43,291 bases of DNA from Lachnospiraceae bacterium (GTDB taxonomy: Bacteria; Bacillota; Clostridia; Lachnospirales; Lachnospiraceae): contig JAFSGY010000026.1 in the NCBI GenBank assembly GCA_017440575.1, positions 1-43,291 of the forward strand, read 5' to 3'. Below are positions 16,178-25,345 of this stretch, piece after piece. Made by a program: the position numbers and the translations under genes. Under the pieces are notes generated by a model. It worked only from the letters and a program-made list of their open reading frames with translations. It was not told the DNA's origin and ran no database searches. Every line of letters begins with the position of its first letter. Position 1 is the first letter of the stretch.

Positions 16178-17662
16178 CTACGATGCAATGTAAGAAATAG
16201 GAATTTTAACGGTAAAAATAGTTCCTTTTCCTTCCTCACTCTTAACATTAATAGAGCCTCTGTGCATCAAAATAGCATTCCTTGTAATCGCAAGTCCAAG
16301 TCCTGTTCCACCAATCTCTCTGGAATGAGATTTATCTACACGATAGAATCTCTCATAAATATGCTCTATGGATTCCTGTGGAATACCTATTCCTGAATCT
16401 GATATCTCAACAGTAAAATACTTATGGTCTGCATCCAGCACGACCTTTACCCATCCACCGTCTACGTTATATTTAATACCGTTTTCCACAAGATTCGAAA
16501 AAGCAAGCGTCAGCTTCACTTCATCAATCTCTGCATTCACCTTTCTGCGACTCTCAAAAATAAGCTGTACATTTGCTCTTGCCGCAATCGGTCCAAGACG
16601 CTTAAGCATAAGCTCTAATATCGCATTAATATCCATCGGCTCTACATTCATATCTGCCGATGTTCTTGTCATTTTAACCAAGGAAAGCAAATCTGTAATA
16701 ATCTTATTCTCACGGTCAATCTCTGCTGCAATATCTGTCATAAATTCACGGTAAAGCTCATTTGGAACCTCTTCCTGAGCTAAAAGAGAATCCGCCAAAA
16801 CCTTCATGGAAGCCAGTGGCGTTTTCAGCTCATGTGACACATTCGATACGAATTCCTGTCTGGAATCGTCCAGAACCTTCATTCGTCCAAGCATTTGATT
16901 GAAAGCATCTCCAATATGCTCCGTTTCAATATATTCTGTTACATGAATCTCTTCATCCGTAAAACCATTTTTCACCTCATTGATGGATTCTGTAATCTTC
17001 TCAAATGGTTTTAGCAATCGTTGACTTAAAAAATAAGCAATTCCAAACAGAATAACTACGGACAAGATTTCAATAACATAGGCTCTACTCTCTAGATATT
17101 CATAGCTTGTAATAATACTATCCATAGAAACGCTAGTAAGCATAACACCTACGATACGAGGCGGTTGATTCTGCATGTTGCCGACATTTTTCGCCATCTC
17201 TACAACTAGTTTTTCTTCGATAGGAACAAAAATCTCTATATAATTATTCTGTGTTACATTACTAGATACACCATTTCCTTTAAAGCATCGCACAATTGGT
17301 TCTGATATAATCGTCTTGCCTTCGCTGATTCCATAAGTGTCCTTTACAATCTTAAGATTACTGTCAATAACCAATACACGACCGTCATACAGATTTGATA
17401 ACTGTGCCAACTCTGCATTCACAACATCATTACTACTATCATGCATATAGTTATAGGTAAGGAGGTGGTCTGCAATAATTCTGACCTGTGTCTGAACCTC
17501 ACTGGTTCTCACGGATATGGCATTATTCATATATTGCTCCATAATACCAAAATGAATCAGTATCCCCGGAATCATTCCTACTACCATAATAATCACAAAC
17601 AATCTGAACCGAAGACTTCTGAAAATCTTAATCTTTCTTATCTTCTCTTTAAGCTCTGACAC
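16178..17662 (-). CDS. HAMP-type sensor histidine kinase (WalK/PhoR-like)
   Basis: A 494-aa membrane kinase. TM1 is residues 18-38 and TM2 about 195-213, with an extracytoplasmic domain between them. A HAMP linker (about 214-265), HisKA with FVSNVSHELKTPLASMK (H277) and an ATPase domain with NLVENGIKYN, DSGIGIP and GGTGLGLAITRN follow. There is no PAS domain between HAMP and HisKA, unlike WalK of Bacillus. Its partner regulator is 11 nt upstream, and a GerMN lipoprotein is 18 nt downstream. The link with comEA and comEC suggests control of envelope or uptake functions. Confidence 0.94.
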   Translation of the reverse strand: MSELKEKIRKIKIFRSLRFRLFVIIMVVGMIPGILIHFGIMEQYMNNAISVRTSEVQTQVRIIADHLLTYNYMHDSSNDVVNAELAQLSNLYDGRVLVIDSNLKIVKDTYGISEGKTIISEPIVRCFKGNGVSSNVTQNNYIEIFVPIEEKLVVEMAKNVGNMQNQPPRIVGVMLTSVSMDSIITSYEYLESRAYVIEILSVVILFGIAYFLSQRLLKPFEKITESINEVKNGFTDEEIHVTEYIETEHIGDAFNQMLGRMKVLDDSRQEFVSNVSHELKTPLASMKVLADSLLAQEEVPNELYREFMTDIAAEIDRENKIITDLLSLVKMTRTSADMNVEPMDINAILELMLKRLGPIAARANVQLIFESRRKVNAEIDEVKLTLAFSNLVENGIKYNVDGGWVKVVLDADHKYFTVEISDSGIGIPQESIEHIYERFYRVDKSHSREIGGTGLGLAITRNAILMHRGSINVKSEEGKGTIFTVKIPISYIAS

Positions 17663-17673
17663 ATTCCCAGCTC

Positions 17674-18363
17674 CTAATCCTTATAATAATATCCAACGCC
17701 CCACTTTGTATGTACATACTTTGGCTCGCTTGGATTCGCTTCCACCTTCTCACGCAATCTTCTGATATGCACATCCACCGTTCTGACATCACCAGGGTAA
17801 TCAGCCCCCCAGACAAGCTTCAAAAGATTATCTCTGCTATATACCTTATTCGGATTCATGACTAGAAGCTCCAATACATCGAATTCCTTTGCTGTCAGAT
17901 TTACCTCTTTGTCATTGATATACAGACGTCTTCCATCACAGTCAAGCTTCAGCTCTCCTGCCTCAATAAAACGCTCCTTCTTCTTACTCTCAGCTTTTCC
18001 TGAAGTTCTTCGCATGATTGCCTTTATTCTAGCCTTAACCTCTAAAATATTAAAAGGCTTTGTAATATAATCATCTGCACCATATTCTAGTCCAAGAATC
18101 TTATCCATATCATCGCCCTTAGCGGTTAACATTACAATGGGAACATCCGAAAACTCTCTAATCTGCTGACATACCTCAAGCCCTGTCAGCTTTGGTAGCA
18201 TAATATCCAATAAAATCAAGTCAAACTGACCTTCCTTTACCTTTTCTAGAGCTTCTTCACCGTCATATGCACATTCCACTTCCATATCGTCCTGCTCTAA
18301 GCTAAAACGAATCCCCTTAACAATCAGCTTTTCATCGTCTACCACTAACACTCTTTTTCCCAT
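17674..18363 (-). CDS. OmpR/PhoB-family response regulator (WalR-like)
   Basis: A 229-aa two-component regulator. The receiver domain has D9/D10, phospho-acceptor D53 (LILLDIMLP), T80 and K102 (ITKPFN). The winged-helix DNA-binding domain covers 130-227, with LTAKEFDVLELLVMNPNKVYSRDNLL, VRTVDVHIRRLREKVE and the final WGVGYYY. It partners the downstream kinase. The operon position between comEA and comEC is unusual outside Lachnospiraceae. Confidence 0.95.
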   Translation of the reverse strand: MGKRVLVVDDEKLIVKGIRFSLEQDDMEVECAYDGEEALEKVKEGQFDLILLDIMLPKLTGLEVCQQIREFSDVPIVMLTAKGDDMDKILGLEYGADDYITKPFNILEVKARIKAIMRRTSGKAESKKKERFIEAGELKLDCDGRRLYINDKEVNLTAKEFDVLELLVMNPNKVYSRDNLLKLVWGADYPGDVRTVDVHIRRLREKVEANPSEPKYVHTKWGVGYYYKD

Positions 18364-18395
18364 AACACGTCTGCTCTCCCTCTTCTATTTATACC

Positions 18396-19052
18396 TTATA
18401 CCGTAATCTGATTCTTGATTTTCTCAAAAAGTCCCTCCTTAATGCCGGTAACCTTTTTGATTCCATCAATACTCTGAAACAATCCATTTTCTTCTCTGTA
18501 TGCAATAATTGCTAGTGCTCTGCTCTCTCCAATTCCCGTCAAGGTCGTAAGCTCCTGCACGGATGCCGTATTAATATTCACCAGTCCCTGCTTCTGTCCC
18601 ATACTGTTTGTCACTACCGATACGCCGCTTTTTCTTAACTCCTCTGCCTCTTCCTTGGTCAGAATCTGAATCTGCTCTCCATCCTGCACCACTTTTGCCA
18701 GATTATGACTCGTTACATCAGCATTCTCCAACATACCACCTGCAGAATCAATGACTTCAAAAAGCCTGCTTCCCTCTGGAATCTGATACACTCCCGGATT
18801 TGCTACTGCTCCACAAACATACACATAAATCATCTCTGCCTGTGACATAGTTGCCCCCTCTGCTTCTGTACCTTCTTCCTCCAAAGGCTCCGTTGACTTC
18901 ACAACCTCTTCCTCTAAATCCCAAGATATTTCATCCTGCGAAGCACTTCCACAACCATTTAAAAGCATACAACAAGAAAGCACTCCTACAAGTACTTTCT
19001 CTAATTCTTTCTTTATCAACTTTTTCCTATCTTTACATAGTTCCTTTATCAT
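18396..19052 (-). CDS. comEA: ComEA DNA receptor, lipoprotein-like
   Basis: A 218-aa helix-hairpin-helix competence protein that binds incoming DNA at the cell surface. A basic head and hydrophobic segment end in LLNGC (C34), a lipobox-like site; classical ComEA has a membrane helix instead. An acidic low-complexity linker is followed by an SLBB domain (YVYVCGAVANPGVYQIPEGSRLFEVIDSAGGM, about 74-130) and two HhH motifs at the C-terminus (VNINTASVQELTTLTGIGESRALAIIAYRE and IDGIKKVTGIKEGLFEKIK). It is the first gene of the operon that ends with comEC. Confidence 0.93.
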   Translation of the reverse strand: MIKELCKDRKKLIKKELEKVLVGVLSCCMLLNGCGSASQDEISWDLEEEVVKSTEPLEEEGTEAEGATMSQAEMIYVYVCGAVANPGVYQIPEGSRLFEVIDSAGGMLENADVTSHNLAKVVQDGEQIQILTKEEAEELRKSGVSVVTNSMGQKQGLVNINTASVQELTTLTGIGESRALAIIAYREENGLFQSIDGIKKVTGIKEGLFEKIKNQITV

Positions 19053-19110
19053 GATTCCTCCACCTTTATCGTGTATTCGTCATCATAAAAAGCCCCTCTA
19101 TGCATATCCT

Positions 19111-19139
19111 ATTCTATGCTAAATCGTCCTTGAAAACAA
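19111..19139 (-). promoter_or_regulatory. candidate promoter of the comEA-comEC operon
   Basis: On the minus strand, TTGTTT (19134-19139), 17 nt, TAGAAT (19111-19116), about 60 nt before the comEA ATG. No other regulatory motif was recognised. Confidence 0.45.
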
Positions 19140-19161
19140 GCAGAATATTTTAAATCTTGCG

Positions 19162-19220
19162 AATTTGCGCTTTGCACAAATTTGTCACCTAAAAAAGCTT
19201 CCGCATAAGGCTTTTTTAGG
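19162..19220. repeat. tandem hairpin pair, same loop as at 1648-1680
   Basis: Arms CCTAAAAAAGC / GCTTTTTTAGG (19188-19198, 19210-19220) enclose loop TTCCGCATAAG and overlap the stop codon of the DMT transporter. Next to it, arms AATTTGCGC / GCACAAATT (19162-19170, 19174-19182) form a second hairpin with one wobble pair. It could terminate the transporter transcript. Confidence 0.65.
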
Positions 19221-19650
19221 TTTCCCACTTAAATAACACAAATCCCCCTATCGCAATCAATGCCCCTATTACCTTTCTCCAGCTAAATGGCTGCCTATCC
19301 ACACCAAACAGACCAAAAATCTCTATCAGATATGCCACAATCAACTGTGCAATCACAATCAGCATAACTGCCTTCGCTGGTCCTAAAGCATCCATACTCT
19401 TGATTACAGTCAATGTAATAAATGCTCCCATCACACCACCAAGCAGACAATACTTCGGCTCTACAGTTAGTAAGGTTTTAAAGGAGGTTCTGTCTGATAT
19501 AAGCCAAGCTCCAATACATACTAAAAAAGCTGTAAACTGTACAAATGCATTTGCCACCCACATACTCGAGCTATCTGTGACCTTCGTATTAAACACACCT
19601 TGTACGCTCATCAAAGTTCCCGATAACAAAGCAATTAAAAATCCAATCAT
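19216..19650 (-). CDS. DMT-family transporter (YdcZ / DUF606)
   Basis: A 144-aa membrane protein of the drug/metabolite transporter superfamily. Five hydrophobic helices cover most of the length, beginning MIGFLIALLSGTLMSVQGVFNTKV, the DUF606 signature. MDALGPAKAVMLIVIAQLIVAYLIEIFGLFGVDRQPFSWRKVIGALIAIGGF makes up the second half. Such half-size proteins work as dimers; substrate is unknown. The Shine-Dalgarno AGAGG sits in the loop of a small hairpin (arms GTAAAC / GTTTAC at 19656-19661 and 19675-19680), which might tune translation. Confidence 0.88.
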   Translation of the reverse strand: MIGFLIALLSGTLMSVQGVFNTKVTDSSSMWVANAFVQFTAFLVCIGAWLISDRTSFKTLLTVEPKYCLLGGVMGAFITLTVIKSMDALGPAKAVMLIVIAQLIVAYLIEIFGLFGVDRQPFSWRKVIGALIAIGGFVLFKWET

Positions 19651-19703
19651 AATACGTAAACCTCTTTCTATATCGTTTACCTATATGATTGGATTATTTT
19701 TCT

Positions 19704-19730
19704 GTAATTATTCAGTTCCTTCATAATTAC
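19704..19730. repeat. 27-bp dispersed palindromic element, copy A
   Basis: Arms GTAATTAT and ATAATTAC with 11-nt centre TCAGTTCCTTC. Two further copies with the same centre pattern lie at 30992-31018 and 31794-31820. Confidence 0.6.
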
Positions 19731-19775
19731 GATGAAAAATCCATCCTCAATTTGCTTCGCAAATGGATTTTTCAC
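19731..19775 (-). terminator. nested hairpin, probable terminator of the arg operon
   Basis: On the minus strand, an outer stem GTGAAAAATCCAT / ATGGATTTTTCAT encloses an inner stem ATTTGC / GCAAAT with loop GAA. The 3' arm includes TTTTT. It lies downstream of the solute-binding protein gene and abuts palindromic element A. Confidence 0.55.
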
Positions 19776-19856
19776 TTCTGAATCATGTTCTTACGGTCTC
19801 AGCAGAAAATGCTTCGACCTATTTTGAATCGTTATATTTATCTTAATTTTATGCAA

Positions 19857-21227
19857 TTATTCTTCGCTTTCTGCTTCACCCTCAGGCAACAACTCTACCA
19901 CAGGAGTTTGTAAAACCTCCTCTGTAACAGGCTCACCTGCAAGCTGCGTCTTTATCTGCTCAGAAAGTGCTTTTAGTTCCGCATTCGCATCCTCTCCACT
20001 CCATACCTTTGCAAAGCAGATTTCCAGCTCTACCCAGAAATTACTTGTCTCTACCATTTTAGGTATTGGTGCTGATTTTACATAATTTTGCGAAAATGCT
20101 ACCATATTATTGTTTGCATACTGCTCCTGAATTCTTGCTGGAAGCTTACCTGTCTTCTCATACAGCTCGTTACCATCTTCCTTGGCAAGATACTCGATAA
20201 AACGTCCTGCTGCTTCCTTATGCTTCGAATATCCATTCACAACCAAAGCATTCGTTACAGACATACCCTTTGTCATAAGCTCTGCATTAATATCCGGTAT
20301 GTTTGCAATTCCATATTCATAGACAAACTCCCCGTTTTCCCTGGCTTCTTCCAGCTTTTTCATGCAGTCACTGGTAGCAATCGTATAAATCGTTTTCCCA
20401 TCAAGAAACTCCTGCATGATGGTATCATAATTGGTTTCCTTGGTATCAATAGAGAAGAACTGATTCAGTTCCTGATAAACCGAAAGACTTGCAATCGCAT
20501 CTTCATTATAAATATCAATCTCTTCGCAATTATCGCCAGCTGCTCCACCAACAGAAATATAATTTCCGATAAAGAAATAATTATAAAAAATATCAGAAAC
20601 ATCCCAGCGGAAGAAATATTCTACATTTTCCGGCGTTGAATACTGGTCGGCGAAATTAAGAATATCTGCAATAGAGCTTGGAATCAGTGCGTCAGCGCTG
20701 CTAAGTTCTTCTTCTGCCACAATCTGCTCCAAATATGTTTTGTTATATAACAACGCACTTGTCTCAAAATACAATGGATAGCCAAGATATTTCCCATGAT
20801 AGGAAACGGCATTTTGCGCCGCCTGACTGTAATGTGTACTATTTGCCAGATCGGAGATGTTCTCTAACTCTGTCACAAGACCTGCAAGATATGCCTTTTC
20901 CAAGGAATCATTGGTAAGGATAAATACATCCGGCGCATCCTCCTGCTCCTGTACACTTGCCCGATTAATCGCTTCCAGATACTCCAAGCCGGATACTAGC
21001 ATGGGCTCTACTCGGATATCCGTTGCCTCATAGAAGCTTACTGCCTTACTGTTTAAATAATCTGTTAAGGCTGCATCCGTATACCACAAATGTACCGTTT
21101 CCTTCTGAACCACAGTAAATGGAAGCTCTGTTCCATCCTCTCTGACATAAGCACTGCCAAACAAACATAAGGCTATCAACACCAGTGCAATTGCCAACAC
21201 TGATATGAGTCTTTTTTTTACATTCAT
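19857..21227 (-). CDS. membrane-anchored ABC-type solute-binding protein
   Basis: A 456-aa extracytoplasmic binding protein of the sugar-binding (SBP_bac_1/8) fold. Residues 8-28 are a hydrophobic anchor with no valid lipobox; Cys21 lies within it in LIALCLFG. The binding-protein core includes VHLWYTDAALTDYLNSKAVSFYEATDIRVEPMLVSG, APDVFILTNDSLEKAYLAGLVTELENI and GYPLYFETSALLYNKTYLEQ. The C-terminal tail is Glu-rich. No permease or ATPase gene is next to it. It starts 21 nt after argD, so it probably shares the arginine operon. The ligand is unknown. Confidence 0.85.
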   Translation of the reverse strand: MNVKKRLISVLAIALVLIALCLFGSAYVREDGTELPFTVVQKETVHLWYTDAALTDYLNSKAVSFYEATDIRVEPMLVSGLEYLEAINRASVQEQEDAPDVFILTNDSLEKAYLAGLVTELENISDLANSTHYSQAAQNAVSYHGKYLGYPLYFETSALLYNKTYLEQIVAEEELSSADALIPSSIADILNFADQYSTPENVEYFFRWDVSDIFYNYFFIGNYISVGGAAGDNCEEIDIYNEDAIASLSVYQELNQFFSIDTKETNYDTIMQEFLDGKTIYTIATSDCMKKLEEARENGEFVYEYGIANIPDINAELMTKGMSVTNALVVNGYSKHKEAAGRFIEYLAKEDGNELYEKTGKLPARIQEQYANNNMVAFSQNYVKSAPIPKMVETSNFWVELEICFAKVWSGEDANAELKALSEQIKTQLAGEPVTEEVLQTPVVELLPEGEAESEE

Positions 21228-21248
21228 GCTAATCCCTTTATTCTTTCT

Positions 21249-22436
21249 TTATTTCAGACACTCTTCTAGAATTACCAGCATTTCATCCACGTTTTCCTTG
21301 GAAATGATAAGTGGTGGAATAAAACGGATCACGTTCGTTCCTGCATTGATTAAGAGTAAACCTTTTTCCAAAGCCTTATTAATCACTTCACCTACTGCTC
21401 CATTACATTCAAGACCGTGTAACATGCCTACGCCTCTGTGTGCCTTAACAAAATCATATTTTTCCACCATTTCGTCAAGTTTTTCAGAAAGATATCCACC
21501 AACCTCATTCACATTATCCAGAATGTTCAATTCTTCAAACAAATCAAGAACCTTGGAAATTCCTGCACATGCAAGTGGATTACCACCATAAGTTGTTCCA
21601 TGATCTCCACTAGTAAGAGAATTCTGTGCTACCCTTTCTGTCAACATAAATGCACCAACAGGTACACCACAACCAATTGCTTTTGCACTTGTCATAATAT
21701 CAGGCTTGATGCCATAACGTTGCCATGCGAACATAGTACCGGTTCTACCCATACCACACTGAATCTCATCTAAGATAAGCAAAATGTCCTTTTCATCACA
21801 GAGTGCTCTTACCTGCTGTAAGAATTCCTGTGTTGCAGGATAGATTCCACCTTCGCCCTGAACAGTTTCCATGATAATCGCACAGGTCTTATCGGTAACT
21901 AAAGCCTTGATGCTGTCAAAATCATTCATTTCTGCATACTTAATGCCAGGAAGCAATGGTTCAAATGCCTCTCTGTAATGCGCATTACCTGTTACAGAAA
22001 GTGCACCAAGAGTTCTTCCATGGAAGGAATGATTCAAAGCAATAATCTCATGATCTGTATTACCATCGCGTAAAAAGGCATACTTCTTGGCTGCCTTAAT
22101 CGCACCCTCTACCGCTTCTGCACCACTATTGGTATAGAAGATTCTGTCCATTCCAGAAACAGCCTTTAATTTTCTTGCCGCATCAATTGCCGGAATATTA
22201 TAGTAATAATTTGAAGTATGTGTGATCTTATCAATCTGAGCCTTTAATGCATCATTGTATTCCTTATTATTATAGCCTAATGCAAACACACCAATACCGG
22301 ATACGAAGTCAAGATACTTCTTTCCCTCAATATCGTAAAGATGCACGCCATCGCCTTTATCCCATACAATCTGGTAACGATTATAGGTATGAAGCAGGTC
22401 ACGTTCTGCCTCATCAATATATTCTTTCATATTCAT
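21249..22436 (-). CDS. argD: acetylornithine aminotransferase
   Basis: A 395-aa class III PLP aminotransferase converting N-acetylglutamate semialdehyde to N-acetylornithine. Key sites are SGAEA (104-108, PLP phosphate), HSFHGRT (136-142), the PLP-binding LILDEIQCGMGRTG (D223) and the Schiff-base lysine K252 in TSAKAIG. Length is normal for ArgD. The function is supported by position directly after argB, 17 nt away. Ornithine aminotransferase is a less likely reading. Confidence 0.95.
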   Translation of the reverse strand: MNMKEYIDEAERDLLHTYNRYQIVWDKGDGVHLYDIEGKKYLDFVSGIGVFALGYNNKEYNDALKAQIDKITHTSNYYYNIPAIDAARKLKAVSGMDRIFYTNSGAEAVEGAIKAAKKYAFLRDGNTDHEIIALNHSFHGRTLGALSVTGNAHYREAFEPLLPGIKYAEMNDFDSIKALVTDKTCAIIMETVQGEGGIYPATQEFLQQVRALCDEKDILLILDEIQCGMGRTGTMFAWQRYGIKPDIMTSAKAIGCGVPVGAFMLTERVAQNSLTSGDHGTTYGGNPLACAGISKVLDLFEELNILDNVNEVGGYLSEKLDEMVEKYDFVKAHRGVGMLHGLECNGAVGEVINKALEKGLLLINAGTNVIRFIPPLIISKENVDEMLVILEECLK

Positions 22437-22453
22437 AGCTCTTCTCCTATATC

Positions 22454-23347
22454 TTATGCTTCATGCTCCATCTCTTCATCAGAAACAATAGCAGTACCTA
22501 TGCCATTATTGGTAAAAATCTCAAGTAACAGACAATGTGGAATACGTCCGTCTAAAATATGTACTCTGTTTACACCGTTCTTAATTGCTGATGTACAGTT
22601 AGTAAGCTTCGGAAGCATACCGCCACCAATGAAGCCATCTGTAATCAACTGGTCTGCCTGTGTTGCAGATAATCTGGAGATAAAGCTAGACTTATCATTG
22701 ATATCCTTATACAAGCCCTCAATATCGGTTAAGAATGCAAGCTTTTCTGCTCCTACCGCTTTTGCAATCGCACATGCGGCATCATCTGCATTGATATTAT
22801 AGGTCTGGAAATTATCATCAAGGCCGATTGGTGCTACGATTGGAAGGAAATCATTTTCTAACATATCATATAAAATCTTGGCATTCACTTCCTTGATATC
22901 ACCTACAAAACCAATATCCTGCCCGTCTGAATACTTCTTTTCTACCTTCAACAGACCGCCATCCTTACCACTGATACCAACAGCCTTTACACCAAGCTCC
23001 TGAACCATAGTAACAAGACTCTTATTTACCTTATTTAATACCATTTCCGCAATTTCCATCGTCTCTTCATCGGTTACACGAAGACCATTTACGAACTTAG
23101 CTTCCTTGCCTACCTTACCAACCCAGCGGCTGATTTCCTTTCCACCACCATGTACGATAATCGGCTTAAATCCAACAAGCTTTAATAAGGTAACATCCTT
23201 GATTACATTCTTCTGTAATTCTTCGTTGCTCATGGCACTTCCGCCATACTTTACAACGATAATTCTTCTATTAAACTTCTGAATATATGGCAATGCCTCA
23301 ATCAAAACCTCTGCCTTTGCTAAAAACTTATCCATATCCTGATTCAT
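22454..23347 (-). CDS. argB: acetylglutamate kinase
   Basis: A 297-aa amino-acid kinase phosphorylating N-acetylglutamate, the second committed step of arginine synthesis. VVKYGGSAM and [11 protein letters not shown] are the ATP and substrate loops; [38 protein letters not shown] and [39 protein letters not shown] complete the fold. The start at 23347 ([13 protein letters not shown]) has GGAGG 8 nt upstream; a TTG five codons earlier lies within that site. The N-terminal helix before the kinase core is of the arginine-inhibited type. Confidence 0.95.
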   Translation of the reverse strand: MNQDMDKFLAKAEVLIEALPYIQKFNRRIIVVKYGGSAMSNEELQKNVIKDVTLLKLVGFKPIIVHGGGKEISRWVGKVGKEAKFVNGLRVTDEETMEIAEMVLNKVNKSLVTMVQELGVKAVGISGKDGGLLKVEKKYSDGQDIGFVGDIKEVNAKILYDMLENDFLPIVAPIGLDDNFQTYNINADDAACAIAKAVGAEKLAFLTDIEGLYKDINDKSSFISRLSATQADQLITDGFIGGGMLPKLTNCTSAIKNGVNRVHILDGRIPHCLLLEIFTNNGIGTAIVSDEEMEHEA

Positions 23348-23367
23348 TCTATTACCCTCCAAAATCC

Positions 23368-24591
23368 TTAAGATCTATAATCCGCATTAATCTTAACATA
23401 ATCGTAGGTCAGATCACAGCCCCATGCTGTCGCTTCCTCACTACCCTCATGCATATCTACAAAAATCGTAACCTCTTCTGCCTTGAGAATCTTTACAGCC
23501 AGTTCTTCATCAAACGCAAGCGGTGTTCCCTTATCAAATACCTGTAAGCGACCTTCCTTACTCTCAAAGAACAGCTCTACATCATTCTGGTCAAACTGTG
23601 CTCCTGAATATCCCATTGCACACAGGAAACGTCCAAAATTAGCATCGCAGCCATAAATGGCAGCCTTTGACAAATTACTTGCTACAATGGCTCTGGAAAG
23701 TGTTCTTGCATCTTCTTTACTCTTTGCGTTCACAACCTTTGCTTCAAAGAGCTTACTTGCGCCCTCTCCGTCACCAGCCATTTTCTTTGCCAGGAATTCA
23801 CATACATAGGCTAACGCAGCTACGAAAGTATCATAATCTGCTCCTTTTTCTGTAATTTTAGCATTCTCTGCTAATCCATTTGCCATAATCAAAAGAGTAT
23901 CATTTGTGGAAGTATCTCCATCAACAGTAATCATATTGAAGGTATCCTTTACCACTTCGCTTAAAGCATCTTGTAACAAGTTCTTCTCAATAGCAAGGTC
24001 ATTTGTCAAAAAGCCTAACATAGTACACATATTAGGGTGAATCATTCCGGACCCCTTGCTCATACCACCAAGTGTTACTGTTTTTCCTGCAATTTCAAAG
24101 GTAACCGCTACTTCCTTATGAATGGTATCTGTTGTCATGATTGCCTTTGCAGCCGCTGTTCCTGCCTCCTGAGAATCATCTAATGTCTTGCTCATAGCTG
24201 CCACACCATTTACCAGCTTCTCTACCGGAAGCTGCATCCCAATCACACCAGTGGATGCCACTGCAACGTTTTCAAATGGAACACCTAATTCCTTCTCTAC
24301 CGCTTTTGCAGTCGCTTCACAGGCATCAAAGCCTTCCTTACCGGTACATGCATTGGCAATTCCTGAATTAATCACAACTGCCTGCATAGGCTCACCGGAA
24401 TATACAATCTTCTGATCCCACTGTACACATGCAGCTTTAACTACATTCGTAGTAAAGGTACCTGCACACTCACATGGCTGGCTGGAATATACCATTGCCA
24501 TATCTGTTCTATTCTTATATTTAATATTTGCTTCACAACAAGCTGCCTGAAATCCCTTTGCTGCGGTCACACCACCATCAATAATCTTCAT
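23368..24591 (-). CDS. argJ: ArgJ glutamate N-acetyltransferase / ornithine acetyltransferase
   Basis: A 407-aa self-cleaving enzyme that moves the acetyl group from N-acetylornithine to glutamate, completing the acetyl cycle. The autocleavage site [20 protein letters not shown] gives T190 as the new N-terminal nucleophile. Other family motifs are [10 protein letters not shown] and [11 protein letters not shown], and the C-terminus [15 protein letters not shown]. The ATG at 24591 has AGGAAGG upstream; an earlier in-frame ATG at 24633 overlaps the GNAT gene end. It is followed at 20 nt by argB. Confidence 0.95.
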   Translation of the reverse strand: MKIIDGGVTAAKGFQAACCEANIKYKNRTDMAMVYSSQPCECAGTFTTNVVKAACVQWDQKIVYSGEPMQAVVINSGIANACTGKEGFDACEATAKAVEKELGVPFENVAVASTGVIGMQLPVEKLVNGVAAMSKTLDDSQEAGTAAAKAIMTTDTIHKEVAVTFEIAGKTVTLGGMSKGSGMIHPNMCTMLGFLTNDLAIEKNLLQDALSEVVKDTFNMITVDGDTSTNDTLLIMANGLAENAKITEKGADYDTFVAALAYVCEFLAKKMAGDGEGASKLFEAKVVNAKSKEDARTLSRAIVASNLSKAAIYGCDANFGRFLCAMGYSGAQFDQNDVELFFESKEGRLQVFDKGTPLAFDEELAVKILKAEEVTIFVDMHEGSEEATAWGCDLTYDYVKINADYRS

Positions 24592-24625
24592 ACTGCTACC
24601 TTCCTTTCTTATTATATGTGTACGC

Positions 24626-25069
24626 TTACACATTAAACTTTGTTATGTTCTCACTATTTAAAACAAAATCATAATAATTCAAATCTTCTCGTTCAATCCA
24701 GCCTACTCTGTGCCAAAAAGCATTACCAATGTCATTTACCGTAAAGGCTATCAGACATACCTTATTAATCTCTTCCTTTTTTAATGCTTCCATACAAAAG
24801 ACTACCATAGACTTCCCAATGCCACGTCTTCTGTATTCCGGATCTACGCATACATGATAAAGACATCCTCTTCTACCATCATGACCGCACAGAATCGCAC
24901 CAACAATCTTCCCATCCTCTACCGCAACAACGCTTGTTGTAGGGTTTCTTCGAATGAATCTTGCTACACCTTCTCTGGAATCATCAATGCTTCTGATTGC
25001 AAAGCCCTTGATTCTCATCCATAAAGCATGCACCTGATCATAATCCTCGATTGTCATTACCCTTACCAT
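24626..25069 (-). CDS. GNAT acetyltransferase leading the arg operon
   Basis: A 147-aa GNAT protein. The acetyl-CoA motif is HVCVDPEYRRRGIGKSMVVFCMEALKK. The N-terminus RVMTIEDYDQVHALWMRIKGFAIRSIDDSREGVARFIRRNP is typical of the YpeA-like group, and the tail is VNDIGNAFWHRVGWIEREDLNYYDFVLN. Start at MVRVMT (25069) fits homologues better than the upstream ATG at 25126, but the Shine-Dalgarno is weak at both. Being first in an arginine biosynthesis operon, it may acetylate glutamate or a related amino acid; this is inference. Confidence 0.82.
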   Translation of the reverse strand: MVRVMTIEDYDQVHALWMRIKGFAIRSIDDSREGVARFIRRNPTTSVVAVEDGKIVGAILCGHDGRRGCLYHVCVDPEYRRRGIGKSMVVFCMEALKKEEINKVCLIAFTVNDIGNAFWHRVGWIEREDLNYYDFVLNSENITKFNV

Positions 25070-25134
25070 TTTAACACCAATCCTTCTATCTTTACTACTA
25101 TAAATTACCAAAATGAAAATAAGCACTAATTTAC

Positions 25135-25163
25135 ATCATAGTATAACCTTCGTCGAAATACAA
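25135..25163 (-). promoter_or_regulatory. candidate promoter of the GNAT-argJBD operon
   Basis: On the minus strand, TTGTAT (25158-25163), 17 nt, TATGAT (25135-25140), about 65 nt before the GNAT start. The ARG-box-like site at 25197-25214 lies about 34 bp upstream. Confidence 0.55.
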
Positions 25164-25196
25164 CTCTTTTCTGTATATTACTTTATCTTGTAACAT

Positions 25197-25214
25197 TTCG
25201 AATAAATATGTATG
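25197..25214. promoter_or_regulatory. weak ARG-box candidate on the argJBD side
   Basis: CGAATAAATATGTA (25199-25212) matches 11 of the 14 core positions TGAATWWWWATTCA of the ArgR/AhrC box. It would suit repression or modulation of the leftward operon. Confidence 0.3.
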
Positions 25215-25261
25215 TCTATTTCAAATTATATATAATTTTCAATAAACAGCTATGAATATTT

Positions 25262-25279
25262 TGTGTATTTTTATGCATC
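25262..25279. promoter_or_regulatory. ARG-box candidate, middle of the divergent region
   Basis: TGTATTTTTATGCA (25264-25277) matches 12 of 14 core positions of the ArgR/AhrC box. The remainder of the 332-bp intergenic region is very AT-rich with no visible gene. Confidence 0.4.
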
Positions 25280-25345
25280 CATTTTTGTATATTATACATT
25301 TAAGTTTATTTATTTTTGCACTTTTAAACGTTTTTGTCAATAGAT

